NCBI GenBank assembly: GCA_964613035.1
Contig: CAZTFQ010000004.1
Coordinates: forward strand, 1-64,000
DNA length: 64,000 nt
Direction of reading: 5' to 3'
Origin: CAVIQK01 sp964613035
GTDB lineage: Bacteria > Bacillota > Clostridia > Christensenellales > DTU072
Positions 36,534 through 45,407 of the stretch are shown piece by piece; position 1 is the first letter of the stretch, and every line of letters starts with the position of its first letter. The notes beneath the pieces are model-generated. The model was not told the DNA's origin, ran no database searches, and worked only from the letters and a program-made list of their open reading frames with translations. A program made the position numbers and the translations under genes.

Positions 36534-37021
36534 TCTGCACCTCTGATATTATCGATTTCTTTTTTTTCATTATCTATTTTGTCATCCGCGACCATAACTC
36601 TCGCACCGATAATCGCCCCTAAAAACGATAGTACGACAGCTACTGCGGCATAGGAATACAATGCTTTGATTCCGTAATAATTGAGTAACGAACCTTCAAC
36701 GAAAGCATAGAACATTGCGGAAATAGTATAGATGCCGATCGAAAAGACCCTATATACCTTTGGTTCTCTCATAAATAGTGTCACTATTCCTGCAACTATG
36801 AGTAAACCCGAATATATAAGTTCCGTTTTGTATATCGTCGGCACGTGCAGTTTTTGCCATGACGGAGAGCTGAACGAAGTCTTAAAAAAGGCAATTAGAG
36901 CGTAATGGACTCCTCCGGGCGAATAATTACACTCGACCAGAGCAAGTCCTATCAATACTAAACTCATTATAAGACTATACCCTTTGGCTACAGTCAGCTT
37001 CGTTCTAAGTTTCATTCTCAC
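36527..37021 (-). CDS. small four-span membrane protein, unknown
   Basis: A 164-residue protein with four hydrophobic segments (about 12-28, 68-84, 90-108 and 118-142) and a charged C-terminus. I do not recognise the family. The frame opens with GTG at 37021, which overlaps the lacZ TAG stop by one base (TAGTG); an ATG two codons later (37015) is the alternative, and neither has a clear ribosome site, so translation is probably coupled to lacZ. It overlaps the patatin gene by seven bases. Confidence 0.75.
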   Translation of the reverse strand: MRMKLRTKLTVAKGYSLIMSLVLIGLALVECNYSPGGVHYALIAFFKTSFSSPSWQKLHVPTIYKTELIYSGLLIVAGIVTLFMREPKVYRVFSIGIYTISAMFYAFVEGSLLNYYGIKALYSYAAVAVVLSFLGAIIGARVMVADDKIDNEKKEIDNIRGAEC

Positions 37022-40000
37022 TAATCGTTAAAATTAAGTCTGAATTCCAAAACGTGTTCTTGTCCGGGCAAAATCATATATTGCGATTTTAGCGTAGCGA
37101 CCGCGGGAATATCTCCGCCCACACCTCTTTGTTTTCCGTCTACGTATACCGTGAGATAGTTGAGACGCTTTAGTTCGTGAAGATGCTTTGCATCGTCGAG
37201 CATCTCCATCGTATAAGGATGTACCGTACACTCAAACGGTTTTTCCTTAGCGCGCATAACGACGCCTCCGCTCTCGCCTATTTTGATATATCTTACGCCC
37301 GTATGATTACCGTTCTCTTGCGGATAGAGATAATCGTGAATGAAGTCTTCCGCATTGCCCGTATAATATCCGACGTTGGCTGCCGTGGCTCTGTCGCACA
37401 TATTTTCGAAGGGACCTTTTGCATACATTTCGATTCCGTCCACATTCTCTCTTAATGCGAATCTAAAGCCGTATCTTATGAGGTGGTGCATTCTCGATAC
37501 GACCTGCATCGAAACGTCCATACTTTTATCTTCACCGAATACGTATACCGTACGAAGCGACTTAAGCGTACGCATAGTCCAATCTATAACGACTTTGACC
37601 TTACCGTCCTCGTTGGACAGATTGATATTTTTCGGTCTAAGAGTTTTCATTGCGGACTTAAATCTTGTTACCCCCATAATACTATGCACAATCGGAACGT
37701 CCACTTGCGGCATGGCGTCGTTGTCTATAAGAGCGCGATTGAAGTTGGGTAAAAACGGCGCGTGAAGCTTTTCTTTACCGTCTATACATACGGAAGTCAT
37801 ACCGCCCGTGCGCTTGTTAATATGTACTATAAACGAATCGTCACCGTTTTTAATAAGATATTCGGCGGAACCGTCGTCAATATAAATCATGCCACCTTTT
37901 TGTTCAGGCAATTTATAATCGTAAGGCTGAATCGTAAACTGTTCGTACGCTACCGTTTGAGGTCCGTCAGAATACGCATTCTTACGTTTGTCTATCAATC
38001 CGACGTTCATCATAACTTCGACTCCGGAAGGACATTCGTCGAGCTTAACGATAATAGCTCCGACTGACTGTGCTTTAACGTCGACGATTAAATTATCTTT
38101 CTTAAACGATATTCCGTTGGCTTTATATTCTATCTCCAGCTCGAAGTCTTCGTTAAGATCGGTGAACATATAATTGTTTTTTATCGTTAGAACACTGTTT
38201 TCATACGAAAAGTCCACCATTTGATATTGTTTTCTGACTTCATATAAAGCAGGATTGGGCGTCCTGTCTCCTCTTACGATACCGTTGAAAGCGAATCTTC
38301 CCGCGTTTGGTTTATCTCCGAAATCGCCGCCGTAGTACCATTTGACAACGCCGTTTTCGACTCTCTTGATCGACTGATCGGCGAAGTCCCAGATAAAGCC
38401 TCCCGCCAGTCTGTCATACTTCTTGAACATATCCCAATAATCGGAAAAATTGCCCAAGCTATTGCCCATACAGTGAGAATATTCGCATTGTATGAAGGGC
38501 AAATCGCGATACATCTCGGGATTATATTTAGAAGGAATGCCAAGATTCCACAACGCCGCGCAATGACCGATTTTTTTATTTTCTCCGATCAGAGGCATTT
38601 TTTCCAAAGTAGAATACATTTCGGATAAAACATCACCGCATTTTCCGGTAGTATCGGGTTCATAATGAATGAATCTCGTTTTGTCTATCGCGAGTATAGC
38701 TTCTTTCATTCTGAAAAAATTCTCGCCGAATCCCGATTCGTTGCCGAGCGACCACGAAACAATACACGGATGATTTTTAAATGAATTAACCATGTTTTCG
38801 GCTCGATAGCAACATTGAGCGGTCCAATTCTTTTTTCCCGCCGGAATAAACATTGCCATGCCGTGAGTCTCCAAATTGGCTTCAGCCATAACCAAAATGC
38901 CGTATTTATCGCACAATTCATAGAATGCCGCACAATTGGGATAATGAGAATTTCTTATAGCCGTTATATTGTTACGCTTACAGAGCTTAATATCTTCCTC
39001 AATCAACTCTCGCGGAACCGCATGACCGTACTCGGGATGAAACTCGTGACGATTGACGCCCCTAAATTTTACAGGAACTCCGTTAAGAAGAATAAAGGGA
39101 CCTTTACCGTCTTTCATCGGAGCTATTTCTATTTTTCTGAATCCGAATCCGGTCTTCCTTACGTCCAAACACTTCTCTCCAGCGTAAAGCGAGACTTCCA
39201 CTGTATACAGATTGGGATATTCATGGGACCACAATTTGATTCCGGTTAATTTTTCGGTGACGATAAAACTTATCGAATCGTTAGACAGTTGACCTATATT
39301 TTCTTCTCGTCTAAGCACTTCCGCGCCGTTATCGTCTATGAGTCTGACGACGGCTTTAAGGTCCTTGACGGATGAATGCGATGTCACCTTTATATCCGCG
39401 ATGAATTCCGCTACGGAAAAATCTTCCGACAGCTCCGAGCGGACGTAAATATCGGATATCTCGGATGAATTTTTATATATAAGGGTCACGTCACGGAATA
39501 TTCCCGACAGACGCCACATATCCTGATCTTCCAGATACGTGCCGGTAGTATAACGATAAACCGTAACCGCGAGTTTGTTTTCTCCCGGATGAACGAAGTC
39601 CGTTATATCGTATTCCTGAAAATCGAAAGAATCTTCCGAATAACCGACGAATTCTCCGTTGATATATATATAACCGCCTCCGTTAATTCCGCCGAAATGC
39701 AAGTACTTTCTAAGTTCCGTATCCTTGACTACAAAATCCATCGCATAGCAACCTACGGGATTTTTTGACGGTTTAATATGCGCCCTACCAAGTCCTCCGT
39801 AAGTCAAAAAAGACTTAGGATAAACGTAGTTGGTGTATATAGGCGTATCGAAACCTTCAATCTGCCATTCTGCAGGAACTTTAATAGAATTAAAAGCGCC
39901 CAAATCGTATCCTACTTTTTCATACCCCTTGGGTATAGAGTAGACGTTGCCGGCAAGAAAAAATTTCCATTCCCCGTTAAGAGAAACGGTGCTTCCGTCC

Positions 40001-40077
40001 ATAACAGGGAAGCCCGATGCATATCTTGTCAGACTGTTAATATTAAAAACCGATAAATCGTTCCAAAATCCTTTCAT
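37021..40077 (-). CDS. lacZ: beta-galactosidase, GH2 family
   Basis: A cytosolic LacZ-type enzyme of 1018 residues without signal peptide. Domain order: sugar-binding jelly roll (about 40-210; WKFFLAG, VPAEWQIEGFD, TNYVYP), Ig-like domain, the TIM barrel (about 330-620) and the C-terminal beta-gal small-chain domains. The acid/base Glu is in SWSLGNESGFG, the nucleophile Glu in FIQCEYSHCMGN, and metal/aglycone motifs are in RGVNRHEFHPEYG. AAGGAT precedes ATG 40077. The promoter carries a perfect operator palindrome. It heads a chain of overlapping genes down to polA and dinB. Confidence 0.95.
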   Translation of the reverse strand: MKGFWNDLSVFNINSLTRYASGFPVMDGSTVSLNGEWKFFLAGNVYSIPKGYEKVGYDLGAFNSIKVPAEWQIEGFDTPIYTNYVYPKSFLTYGGLGRAHIKPSKNPVGCYAMDFVVKDTELRKYLHFGGINGGGYIYINGEFVGYSEDSFDFQEYDITDFVHPGENKLAVTVYRYTTGTYLEDQDMWRLSGIFRDVTLIYKNSSEISDIYVRSELSEDFSVAEFIADIKVTSHSSVKDLKAVVRLIDDNGAEVLRREENIGQLSNDSISFIVTEKLTGIKLWSHEYPNLYTVEVSLYAGEKCLDVRKTGFGFRKIEIAPMKDGKGPFILLNGVPVKFRGVNRHEFHPEYGHAVPRELIEEDIKLCKRNNITAIRNSHYPNCAAFYELCDKYGILVMAEANLETHGMAMFIPAGKKNWTAQCCYRAENMVNSFKNHPCIVSWSLGNESGFGENFFRMKEAILAIDKTRFIHYEPDTTGKCGDVLSEMYSTLEKMPLIGENKKIGHCAALWNLGIPSKYNPEMYRDLPFIQCEYSHCMGNSLGNFSDYWDMFKKYDRLAGGFIWDFADQSIKRVENGVVKWYYGGDFGDKPNAGRFAFNGIVRGDRTPNPALYEVRKQYQMVDFSYENSVLTIKNNYMFTDLNEDFELEIEYKANGISFKKDNLIVDVKAQSVGAIIVKLDECPSGVEVMMNVGLIDKRKNAYSDGPQTVAYEQFTIQPYDYKLPEQKGGMIYIDDGSAEYLIKNGDDSFIVHINKRTGGMTSVCIDGKEKLHAPFLPNFNRALIDNDAMPQVDVPIVHSIMGVTRFKSAMKTLRPKNINLSNEDGKVKVVIDWTMRTLKSLRTVYVFGEDKSMDVSMQVVSRMHHLIRYGFRFALRENVDGIEMYAKGPFENMCDRATAANVGYYTGNAEDFIHDYLYPQENGNHTGVRYIKIGESGGVVMRAKEKPFECTVHPYTMEMLDDAKHLHELKRLNYLTVYVDGKQRGVGGDIPAVATLKSQYMILPGQEHVLEFRLNFND

Positions 40078-40109
40078 TTATATATCCTTACACCCGCCGA
40101 GCGGGACCT

Positions 40110-40128
40110 TTACTAATTTTATTAGTAA
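40110..40128 (-). promoter_or_regulatory. operator palindrome of the lacZ unit
   Basis: Perfect inverted repeat TTACTAAT-N3-ATTAGTAA immediately downstream of the -10 box, at the likely transcription start. This is a classic repressor site; the regulator is not in the window. A small GC hairpin (CCCGC-CGA-GCGGG, 40093-40105) lies further down in the leader. Confidence 0.75.
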
Positions 40129-40129
40129 T

Positions 40130-40158
40130 ATTTTATCATAATATGGAATTTTTGGCAA
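40130..40158 (-). promoter_or_regulatory. lacZ promoter
   Basis: Minus strand TTGCCA (40158-40153), 17 bases, TAAAAT (40135-40130), followed directly by the operator palindrome. Confidence 0.7.
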
Positions 40159-40162
40159 TATG

Positions 40163-40190
40163 AAAAAAGAGAATTTTTTATCATTCTCTT
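40163..40190 (-). terminator. terminator of dapF-dapL
   Basis: AAGAGAA (40167-40173) and TTCTCTT (40184-40190) form a 7 bp stem, followed on the minus strand by TTTT. It separates dapL from the lacZ promoter. Confidence 0.6.
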
Positions 40191-40231
40191 CCTTCAAAAA
40201 ATATTACATTTATGTATCTATAGCTACAATT

Positions 40232-41416
40232 TTAGCCAAGAATCTTTTTCAGTCTTTCCATAGCCTCGATTGTATTTTCGCGAGTATTAAATCCCGTCAA
40301 TCTGAAATACCCTTCTCCCTGTTTTCCGAAGCCCGCTCCGGGCGTCCCTACCACACAAGCCTCGGACAACAATTTATCGAAAAAGTCCCAAGAATCCATT
40401 CCGCACTCGAGCCATACGTAGGGGCTGTTGACGCCGCCTGTATACCACACTCCGAGATCATCCAGAGTCGATGCTATTATTGCGGCGTTTTCTTTATATT
40501 TATTAATTGCGAGACGGGTCTCTTTCAATCCTTCTTCCGTAAACACCGCTTCGGCGGCTCTTTGGATAACGTAGCTTGTCCCGTTAAACTTAGTCGACTG
40601 ACGTCTAAGCCACATTTTGGCAATACTTTTTCCGTTTACGTTCAATTCTTTCGGAATAACGGTATATCCGCATCTCGTACCGGTGAATCCCGCTGTCTTT
40701 GAAAGCGAACAAAATTCTACGGCGCACTCCTTGGCACCGTCGATACAAAAAATCGAGCGCGGAAGATTTTTATCTCCGATAAAAGCTTCGTATGCGGAAT
40801 CGTATAATATAATAGAATTGGTAGCCAAAGCATAGTTGACCCAGTCCGTCAATTGTTCCTCGGAATAGACGGACCCGGTAGGATTATTTGGAGAACATAA
40901 ATAAATTATAGACGATTTTTTTTGACCGAAGTCGGGCATCGGACAAAAACCGTTCTCTTTGGTCCCCGCAATAACGTTCACCTTCCTCCCCTGCATAATA
41001 TTGCTATCCATATACACGGGATATACGGGATCCGTAATTATTACTCGATTTTTTACTTCAAAAAGCTCTTGAAAATTTGCCGTATCGCTTTTAGCCCCTT
41101 CCGAAACGAAAATTTCGTCGGGCTCGATATCTGCACCTATATTGTTTTTATAATAACCGGATATCGCATTTCTGAGAAATTCATATCCTTCATAATCGCC
41201 GTACCCTTTGAAAGTATCTTTGTTACCCATCTCGTCGGCAGCTTTTTTCATAGCGTCCACAACGCAACCGGCAAGAGGCTCGGTAACGTCACCTATTCCC
41301 ATTTTAATTAGTTTTTTATCGGGATTTTCGTTTTGAAAATTCTGAACTCTTACCGCAATCTCATGAAAGAGATAGTTTTCGATTAATCGGTTATAATTTT
41401 TATTAAGCTTTAACAT
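40232..41416 (-). CDS. dapL: LL-diaminopimelate aminotransferase
   Basis: Makes LL-diaminopimelate directly from tetrahydrodipicolinate in lysine and cell-wall synthesis. 394 residues, fold type I PLP enzyme: MGIGDVTEPL near 38, SEGAKSDTANFQELF, YLCSPNNPTGSVY, and the PLP Lys in SLSKTAGFTGTRCGY. The SEGAKSD and SKTAGFTGTR signatures are specific for DapL among aminotransferases. It overlaps dapF by seven bases, which confirms the pathway. Confidence 0.95.
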   Translation of the reverse strand: MLKLNKNYNRLIENYLFHEIAVRVQNFQNENPDKKLIKMGIGDVTEPLAGCVVDAMKKAADEMGNKDTFKGYGDYEGYEFLRNAISGYYKNNIGADIEPDEIFVSEGAKSDTANFQELFEVKNRVIITDPVYPVYMDSNIMQGRKVNVIAGTKENGFCPMPDFGQKKSSIIYLCSPNNPTGSVYSEEQLTDWVNYALATNSIILYDSAYEAFIGDKNLPRSIFCIDGAKECAVEFCSLSKTAGFTGTRCGYTVIPKELNVNGKSIAKMWLRRQSTKFNGTSYVIQRAAEAVFTEEGLKETRLAINKYKENAAIIASTLDDLGVWYTGGVNSPYVWLECGMDSWDFFDKLLSEACVVGTPGAGFGKQGEGYFRLTGFNTRENTIEAMERLKKILG

Positions 41417-42180
41417 AGATCCGTTTCTCCGTAAAAATTGTATTCTACTTTACCTTCGATATATATTTTGTCATCTATATAGACGACTACCAATTGTCCG
41501 CCCGGCAGATTGACCGTCAATTCAGTATCGACCGCACACAGCGACATCGCGCAAAACGCCGCAGATGCGGCACCCGTGCCACAAGCAAGCGTAAGTCCCG
41601 CACCTCTCTCGTACACTTCGACGGCAATCTCGTCTCTAGAAACGATCGAGACCTTTTCGACATTCGTTTTAGACGGATAATTCGAATGCGCGGATATTAT
41701 CGCGCCGTATTTATTTATATCGAAATTCTCATCAAACGTCACTGCATGAGGATTACCGATATCTACGCTATAAAAAGTATAAATACACCCGTCTATATCG
41801 ATAATATTTTTTTCTTTCAGGACCGGTTTCCCCAGCCATACGCCTATTACGCCATCATTTTTAATAAAAACTTCTTTTACCCCGACGTCCGTCTCTATAA
41901 ACAAAACGTTGCTTTTGTCAAGGCGATTATCATACAGATATCTCCCGACGGACCGCAACGCATTTCCGCATATTTCCGCTCTTGAGCCGTCGTTATTATA
42001 TATAACCATTGCCGCGTCGGCATTGGCGGAATTTCCTATCAAAACGACTCCGTCGCCGCCTATTCCGAAATGTCTGTCGCACAGCTTGACTATATTGTCC
42101 GATGACGGTAAAAACGACTCACGGCGAACGTCGATATAAATATAATCGTTACCCAACCCGTTCATTTTGCAAAACTTCAT
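41410..42180 (-). CDS. dapF: diaminopimelate epimerase
   Basis: Converts LL- to meso-diaminopimelate. 256 residues; the two catalytic cysteines are present in AEICGNALRSVGRY (near 73) and TLACGTGAASAAFC (near 200). MNGLGNDYIYID starts the enzyme fold. It lies upstream of dapL, overlapping it. Confidence 0.95.
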   Translation of the reverse strand: MKFCKMNGLGNDYIYIDVRRESFLPSSDNIVKLCDRHFGIGGDGVVLIGNSANADAAMVIYNNDGSRAEICGNALRSVGRYLYDNRLDKSNVLFIETDVGVKEVFIKNDGVIGVWLGKPVLKEKNIIDIDGCIYTFYSVDIGNPHAVTFDENFDINKYGAIISAHSNYPSKTNVEKVSIVSRDEIAVEVYERGAGLTLACGTGAASAAFCAMSLCAVDTELTVNLPGGQLVVVYIDDKIYIEGKVEYNFYGETDLC

Positions 42181-42233
42181 ATAATCTCCGATAATATAAA
42201 ATATTGCAAACGGATTAAATTATTATATAAGGA

Positions 42234-42938
42234 TTATTTTCTATATACTATTCTTCCGCAATTGGGGCATTCCGCACCCTCGCCGACATGAAGTTCCTGC
42301 ATCTCTATGCGTATATCCATACCGCACGCTCCGCAAGAATCCCCCGCCATCTGCACAACTACGGGCAATCCTTTTGCCTGTCTGATAGCCTTATATTTAT
42401 CGTATGCCGCGGGATTAAGAGACTTGGCTTCCTCGTCGAGAGATTTTTTAAGCGGACCGGCCTCTTTTAAAAGGTTTTCTTTAGCGGTCTTCTTTTGCTC
42501 GGCGACTATACGAGCCTTCTTAATAATCTCGTTGATTTTTTGTTCGTTGTTTCTCGCCTCGTTGATTATCTCGTCGAGACGTCTTTTTCTGAACGCAACG
42601 TCTTTTTCATATTTATCCAATTTGGCTATAATCTGCTGAAGAATCGTTTCTTCTGTCTGCAAATCTTCCAAATCGGAAAACGACGCATAACTCTTCGGAA
42701 TATTGTCGTTGTTGTCTATTTCTTTATTGATTTCGGCACATCTATCCTTAATTTGGACCAAAACGCCTTCTGCTTCTCTGGATAAATTCAAATTCAAAAC
42801 CCGTAAATCTCTAGCGTTTTTTTCGAGAATTTTATAATTCTTTACAGCAGGAGAATTGGAATATTCCTGCTCGTATTTATACAATTCACGATCTTTTTCT
42901 TGAAATTCCACAAGACCATCTAAATTAAACTTTTCCAT
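42234..42938 (-). CDS. coiled-coil protein with C4 zinc ribbon
   Basis: A 234-residue protein of the C4-type zinc-ribbon family (PF02591-like): a long coiled coil (about 10-170, rich in Glu/Lys/Arg) followed by a zinc ribbon with CGACG and CPNCG pairs about 19 residues apart. The molecular role is not established; a nucleic-acid or ribosome-linked role is often guessed. It follows the Nif3-like gene by eight bases at the end of the dnaG-rpoD unit, its usual place in Firmicutes. Confidence 0.88.
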   Translation of the reverse strand: MEKFNLDGLVEFQEKDRELYKYEQEYSNSPAVKNYKILEKNARDLRVLNLNLSREAEGVLVQIKDRCAEINKEIDNNDNIPKSYASFSDLEDLQTEETILQQIIAKLDKYEKDVAFRKRRLDEIINEARNNEQKINEIIKKARIVAEQKKTAKENLLKEAGPLKKSLDEEAKSLNPAAYDKYKAIRQAKGLPVVVQMAGDSCGACGMDIRIEMQELHVGEGAECPNCGRIVYRK

Positions 42939-42946
42939 AAAGCCTC

Positions 42947-43708
42947 CTAATTATACGGATTAACGCAATGCCCCGATTTTATAATTTCTACGTCGCAATT
43001 ATTTAAAATTTCCGCCATATAATCGATAAAAATTATTTCGGAAGCATAATGACTAATGTTGATTATAGCATATCCGGAATCCTTTGTCCACCGTGCACAA
43101 TGATATTTTACGTCACCGGAGATATATACGTCCGCGCCGTTATCACGTGCATACTTAACGGAATCGATTGAACCTCCGCCGGTTACGACGCCGACCGTGC
43201 CGATAATCTTTTCCCCGTCGCCGACGAAATAAGCTAAATCGTCGCCGAATATTTTCGAAACTCTTTCTTTGAGGGACTTCAAATCGGTTTCGGGAATCTT
43301 TCCGACGAATACGACGTTATCACCGTCTCTTTTTCTTTCGACGTCTATTAGCCCCAATCTTTCGGCAAAATAATTATTTAGTCCCTTTTTAGCGAAATCC
43401 GAAGACGTATGCGACGCATACACCGCTATTTCCCTGCCGGCTACTTTTAAGAATGAATTTTCTTCGATTGTATCCGACGTGAATTTTTTAATCGGCGAAA
43501 AGATGCTGGGATGATGTTCTATTACCAAATCGACGTAATTGTTTATCGCCTCTTCGGCAACGTCGGGCGTCAAATCCAAGGTTATTAAAACTTTCTTTAT
43601 CGGCTTATTTATATCTCCGTATATCAATCCGGAATTATCCCAGTCGGCGGCTTCGGAGAGAGGAGCAACTTTTTCTATTACGTCAATTACCTCTTTCAAC
43701 TTTAGCAT
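42947..43708 (-). CDS. Nif3-like dinuclear metal centre protein
   Basis: A 253-residue Nif3/YqfO-family protein that forms a metal-bound hexameric toroid; the physiological reaction is unproven (old name GTP cyclohydrolase 1 type 2). Metal ligands are visible in VIEHHPSIF, YASHTSSDF, and near the C-terminus NISHYASEIIF. It overlaps trmK by 26 bases, the arrangement trmK-nif3 being common next to rpoD. Confidence 0.9.
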   Translation of the reverse strand: MLKLKEVIDVIEKVAPLSEAADWDNSGLIYGDINKPIKKVLITLDLTPDVAEEAINNYVDLVIEHHPSIFSPIKKFTSDTIEENSFLKVAGREIAVYASHTSSDFAKKGLNNYFAERLGLIDVERKRDGDNVVFVGKIPETDLKSLKERVSKIFGDDLAYFVGDGEKIIGTVGVVTGGGSIDSVKYARDNGADVYISGDVKYHCARWTKDSGYAIINISHYASEIIFIDYMAEILNNCDVEIIKSGHCVNPYN

Positions 43709-44318
43709 TATATAAGCACTCCTTTTCTTTTATAAGTCTTTCCGAAACGTTATTTGAGATATATTTTGAAATTTTTGCAAGACGTTCTTCTATACGACTG
43801 TCAAAATATTCCGATTCAGGTATATTTTTACCTGAAAAAATTTCGTTTTCAGTGAATTTTTCACCTTTCCCAGTCACTAATACGTCGTAATATTTATCCT
43901 TAGATTTAACGACGTAATCCTTTGCCACGGTTATATCCTTTGAATTAAAAAAGGATCTCAGTACGTCTGCGTCTTGATGGGGCACGAAAACAGAACCTTC
44001 GGGCACAGACTTATCGGCTATGACTTTTATAATTTCGTTACCGCCCATACCGGCAATAACGATAACGTCATCGTTTTCCCAACTATAATCTGCTCCGTCC
44101 GCTACTATAAACGTACTGTCCGCTAGACAACCGTGCAACGTAGACAACTTACGAGCCTTTTCAAGCGATTCTGCAGATATATCCAAAAAAACACACTTTT
44201 TTATACGGCCGCTTTTAAGAAGCGCCACGCCTAATTTACCGTGATCGCAACCGACGTCTACAACTCTGTGTGCGTCGATTTCCTCAAAAACAGCCGTCAG
44301 CCTTTTATCCAATTTCAT
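43683..44318 (-). CDS. trmK: tRNA (adenine22-N1)-methyltransferase
   Basis: SAM-dependent methyltransferase of 211 residues. Motif I is VDVGCDHGKLGVALL near 20, with VIAGMGGNEIIKVI near 90 as the catalytic NPPY-like region and PHQDADVLRSFF after it. Its start touches the rpoD stop, and it overlaps the Nif3-like gene. Identity comes from motifs and the fixed gene order rpoD-trmK-nif3. Confidence 0.92.
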   Translation of the reverse strand: MKLDKRLTAVFEEIDAHRVVDVGCDHGKLGVALLKSGRIKKCVFLDISAESLEKARKLSTLHGCLADSTFIVADGADYSWENDDVIVIAGMGGNEIIKVIADKSVPEGSVFVPHQDADVLRSFFNSKDITVAKDYVVKSKDKYYDVLVTGKGEKFTENEIFSGKNIPESEYFDSRIEERLAKISKYISNNVSERLIKEKECLYNAKVERGN

Positions 44319-45406
44319 CAGACTTTCGTATCGATGAAGCCTTTCAGTTTCTTTACCTTGTTGGGATGCTTCAATCTACGCAATGCCTTAGCTTCTATCT
44401 GTCTGATTCTTTCTCTCGTTACGTTGAAGACTTTGCCTACTTCTTCAAGCGTACGCGGACGATTGTCTCTAAGACCGTATCTTAAAATAAGAACCATCGC
44501 CTCTCTGGGTGCCAGCGTGCCGAGGATTTCTTCTACCTGAGCTTTTAGCATTTTGGCTTCGGTAGCTTCCATAGGCGCTATAGCGGAAGTATCTTCAATA
44601 AAGTCTCCCAAATGACTATCGTCTTCCTCGCCTATAGGCGTCTCGAGCGAGACGGGATCCAATGCTATTTTTTGAATCTCTACGACTTTATCCTCGGATA
44701 TTCCCATCGCTTCGGCAATCTCTGCTTGTGTGGGCTCTCTACCCAGCTCTTGTAAAAGTTGTCTGGAAGTTTTGGTCAACTTATTGATCGTCTCGAACAT
44801 ATGGACGGGAATTCTAATCGTCCTGGCTTGATCTGCTATAGAACGCGTGATTGCCTGTCTTATCCACCAAGTCGCATAAGTAGAAAACTTAAAACCTTTC
44901 GAATAATCGAATTTATCGACGGCTTTCATAAGACCGAGGTTGCCTTCTTGTATCAAATCCAAAAATTGCATTCCTCTGCCTACGTACCTTTTCGCTATAC
45001 TTACAACCAATCTTAAGTTGGCGTTGATAAGCTTATCCTTAGCTTCGTTTCGTTCTTCTTCCGTTTCGCCCTTTACCATTTTTTCGGCGATCTGCTTTTC
45101 TTCTTCAGCCGATAACAACGGTACCCTGCCTATATCTTTAAGATACATCTTAACGGAATCGTCGACGTTGACTTCGTTCATGATCTTTTGGATAACGCTA
45201 TCCGTGCGAGAAGCTACGGTATTCTCTTCATTAACAGTAATGCCGGCTTTTTGCAATTCAAGATATATCGCTTCGTTTTCTTCGGGAGTCAATTTCTCTC
45301 TTTCGGTAATAGAAGTCAGCTCGTCGGCTCCGATTTCTTTCTTACCTTTTAACTCATCGACGATTCTGCCGACTATGTCGTTAACGACAGTGTTCTTTTC
45401 TTCCAT
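44318..45406 (-). CDS. rpoD: primary sigma factor RpoD (SigA)
   Basis: Housekeeping sigma factor, 362 residues. Region 1.2 is near 85 (VKMYLKDIGRVPLLS), region 2 near 130-200 (KLINANLRLVVSIAKRY, QFLDLIQEGNLGLMKAVDKFDY, KFSTYATWWIRQAI), region 3 near 215-290, and the region 4 helix-turn-helix near 330 (TLEEVGKVFNVTRERIRQIEA). It is one base after dnaG. The TTGACA/TATAAT promoters seen throughout fit this factor. Confidence 0.97.
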   Translation of the reverse strand: MEEKNTVVNDIVGRIVDELKGKKEIGADELTSITEREKLTPEENEAIYLELQKAGITVNEENTVASRTDSVIQKIMNEVNVDDSVKMYLKDIGRVPLLSAEEEKQIAEKMVKGETEEERNEAKDKLINANLRLVVSIAKRYVGRGMQFLDLIQEGNLGLMKAVDKFDYSKGFKFSTYATWWIRQAITRSIADQARTIRIPVHMFETINKLTKTSRQLLQELGREPTQAEIAEAMGISEDKVVEIQKIALDPVSLETPIGEEDDSHLGDFIEDTSAIAPMEATEAKMLKAQVEEILGTLAPREAMVLILRYGLRDNRPRTLEEVGKVFNVTRERIRQIEAKALRRLKHPNKVKKLKGFIDTKV

Positions 45407-45407
45407 T

